From: JBFGJY01 sp041576975
GTDB lineage: Bacteria > Pseudomonadota > Gammaproteobacteria > UBA4575
Direction of reading: 5' to 3'
Assembly: GCA_041576975.1 (NCBI GenBank)
Contig: JBFGJY010000003.1
Location: forward strand, 1 to 64,000
DNA: 64,000 nucleotides
Shown here one piece after another: positions 62,493 through 64,000 of this stretch; the first letter of the stretch is position 1; each line of letters begins with the position of its first letter. Both the position numbers and the translations under genes were made by a program. The notes under the pieces are model-generated. The model was not told the DNA's origin. It made no database searches and saw only the letters and a list, made by a program, of their open reading frames with translations.

Positions 62493-63038
62493 ATGGTGAT
62501 TAGATTTAAGCTGTTGCAGACTAATATGCGAGGCTTGAGGTTTTTATTGCTGTGCATATTTATATTGGTTAATAGCAACACATTAGCGATGACTGAAACT
62601 GATTCAATTGGCAAGGCCGATTATGTAGTTGTAAAAAAGGCCGAGCGTAAACTCTATCTCTATCGTGGCATTGATGTTATTAAAACGTATCATGTCTCGT
62701 TGGGCAAGCAACCAGACGGGCATAAGAGACGTTCGGGAGATTCGCGTACTCCTGAAGGAATATATACCTTAGATTGGCGCAATCCGAATAGTAAATTTTT
62801 TCGTTCAATACATGTTTCATATCCCAGCATCAGTGATCGTCGCGATGCACGTGAACGAGGTGATTCGCCCGGTGGCGAAATTATGATTCATGGTCAACCC
62901 ACTAACTGGGTTGAGAAAACTAAACTATTATTTCATGATGATGATTGGACTGAAGGCTGTATTGCCGTACAGAATCATGAAATGTTAGAAATTTGGGATG
63001 CCGTGGATGATGGTACGCCTGTTGAAATTCTTCCTTAA
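62493..63038 (+). CDS. L,D-transpeptidase (YkuD/ErfK family)
   Basis: From the ATG at 62493 with AGGGAG five bases upstream, 181 residues; an in-frame GTG at 62487 is rejected because it lies inside the ribosome binding site. A signal peptide or anchor (LRFLLLCIFILVNSNTLA) precedes the YkuD domain: GKADYVVVKKAERKLYLYRG, RTPEGIYTLD, then the catalytic His in IMIHGQ and Cys in TEGCIAVQNHEM. It probably acts on peptidoglycan crosslinks in the periplasm. Confidence 0.9.
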   Translation: MVIRFKLLQTNMRGLRFLLLCIFILVNSNTLAMTETDSIGKADYVVVKKAERKLYLYRGIDVIKTYHVSLGKQPDGHKRRSGDSRTPEGIYTLDWRNPNSKFFRSIHVSYPSISDRRDARERGDSPGGEIMIHGQPTNWVEKTKLLFHDDDWTEGCIAVQNHEMLEIWDAVDDGTPVEILP

Positions 63039-63059
63039 AATTCTTGATAACTTAAATTC

Positions 63060-63797
63060 TTATTTAGCAAAAACTTTTTTTAGTAAATCAGTTGTTCGAG
63101 CTACTGGGTCTTGTCTGATCTTCGCCTCTTCTACCGCCAAGTAATGAAAGATTCCGTCCATGCCCTTTTCGACCACATAACTACTTAGGTCAGCTTTGGC
63201 ATCGGGGACTAACGGAATTTTTTTGTATTGCCCAATCGCATTATCATAGCTTTTAATTGCACCGGCTTCTGCCAAACTATCATTTACGATAGGTGTAAAT
63301 TCCTCGACTAAATCAGGTGTCATCTTCGATTGAAAATAGCGTGTCGCGGCATCATCGGGGCCCCCTAAAATATTGCGCGCATCATCTAAAGTCATTGCTG
63401 AGATTGCATTGAAAAACAACTCCTTGGCTTTAGGCGTGGCAATTTCTGCAGCACGATTTAAGCGCGTTTCTAAATCGTCCAACATATTGCTCATGCCTAC
63501 TTTGTCCAAAGTGGATTGTACTTTCTTCAAGCTGTTGGGTAATGGAATATGAATGTTTGGATCGGCATTAAAGCCATCTGTGGTCCCGAGTTGATTTACC
63601 ACTACATCAGAACCCACATGTAACGCTTCTTTAAGACCCGAGGCAATCTCAGAGTCGGTTAAATTTGAACCTGATGATGTAACACCTGAGTCTTTTAGCA
63701 GATCTTTGGCTTTATCAACCCAACCAGCTTGTAAGGAAGTTAGAATAGAAAAACTTGCAAATGTAACAAATGCAACTATTAACAATTTAAACTTCAT
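63060..63797 (-). CDS. exported DUF4197-family protein
   Basis: This 245-residue protein has a signal peptide (LLIVAFVTFASFSILTSLQA) and the DUF4197 pattern: LTDSEIASGLKEALHVGSDV, IHIPLPNSLKKVQSTLDKVG, RAAEIATPKAKELFFNAIS, DARNILGGPDDAATRYFQ and a C-terminal MDGIFHYLAVEEAKIRQDP. It is periplasmic; the function is unknown. It is convergent with the L,D-transpeptidase gene and follows the AmpG-like gene on the same strand. Confidence 0.88.
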   Translation of the reverse strand: MKFKLLIVAFVTFASFSILTSLQAGWVDKAKDLLKDSGVTSSGSNLTDSEIASGLKEALHVGSDVVVNQLGTTDGFNADPNIHIPLPNSLKKVQSTLDKVGMSNMLDDLETRLNRAAEIATPKAKELFFNAISAMTLDDARNILGGPDDAATRYFQSKMTPDLVEEFTPIVNDSLAEAGAIKSYDNAIGQYKKIPLVPDAKADLSSYVVEKGMDGIFHYLAVEEAKIRQDPVARTTDLLKKVFAK

Positions 63798-63825
63798 TGT
63801 GATTCTCCTATTTTGATTTGTTATT

Positions 63826-64000
63826 TTATATTTTGACTTTCATTGATTCTTTTCGTTCCAAAAAATTTTCACTTTTACTCCATATGTAGATTGCAAGTAG
63901 TACAGCGGGTATACCAAGTAAGCCTGCATAAATAAAGAAGTTTATATAACCAACATCGTCTACGATTTTTCCAGAAAATCCTCCAATGAATTTAGCTGGT
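63826..64000 (-). CDS. AmpG-like MFS transporter, C-terminal part
   Basis: This frame is open to the window edge. It reads PAKFIGGFSGKIVDDVGY, then a final membrane helix (NFFIYAGLLGIPAVLLAIYI) and a charged tail ending at a TAA. The GGFSGxIVDxxGYxNFFxY pattern is that of the last helices of AmpG muropeptide permeases. Only about 57 codons are visible, so the name is tentative. Confidence 0.6.
   Translation of the reverse strand, partial: PAKFIGGFSGKIVDDVGYINFFIYAGLLGIPAVLLAIYIWSKSENFLERKESMKVKI

Overview
The window is a chromosomal replication-origin region of an AT-rich gammaproteobacterium. From 33.1 to 51.8 kb nearly every gene is on the minus strand, and from 51.9 to 63.0 kb every gene is on the plus strand. 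The switch lies between rpmH and dnaA. The gene order is the classical one: glmS-glmU-atpCDGAHFEBI-parB-parA-rsmG-mnmG-mnmE-yidC-yidD-rnpA-rpmH, then dnaA-dnaN-recF-gyrB. Two DnaA boxes lie between dnaA and dnaN, and two near-perfect parS sites lie inside recF. The organism cannot be named from sequence alone. A GlyGly-CTERM tail, a c-di-GMP-I riboswitch and a PrkB-type phosphoribulokinase relic suggest a free-living aquatic member of the class.

Layout. 0-4.2 kb holds a broken small ORF, a small exported protein, a FIST-tas pair and a full-length but disrupted phosphoribulokinase gene. 4.6-12.3 kb holds a SulP transporter, trmB, a rearranged thiamin cluster (thiG, thiS, thiO around an opposite-strand membrane gene), a Fur-family regulator, tRNA-Thr(CGU), a double cupin and a PqiA-like protein, followed by a flavoprotein reductase relic and a sterol-desaturase-type hydroxylase. 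13.9-24.5 kb is one ten-gene plus-strand cluster. 24.7-32.8 kb is a looser accessory region with a lipoprotein, a secreted M12-type metalloprotease, a TetR regulator with three putative operators, a c-di-GMP riboswitch with no obvious gene, and small exported proteins. 33.1-63.8 kb is the core origin region, followed by LemA/GIDE, an SH3 protein, xth, an orphan ParA, an L,D-transpeptidase, a DUF4197 protein and the end of an AmpG-like transporter.

The most interesting system is the 13.9-24.5 kb cluster. It encodes two lipoproteins, a membrane-anchored TPR protein, a fusion of FHA-like, transmembrane, PEGA-repeat and SUMF1-fold domains, a small exported protein, a MotA/TolQ/ExbB-type channel subunit, an actin/Hsp70-fold-like protein with an FHA-like tail, and two VWA proteins. 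The N-terminal helix of each VWA protein carries a conserved FLD...CGFGA motif that could replace TolR/ExbD/MotB. I read this as a possible ion-motive-force-powered envelope complex. Its function is unknown to me, and I do not recognise it as a described system.

Signs of gene decay (phosphoribulokinase, AhpF-like reductase, the ORF at 122) and a family of short palindromic repeats are concentrated in the accessory left half. The right half is compact and conserved.
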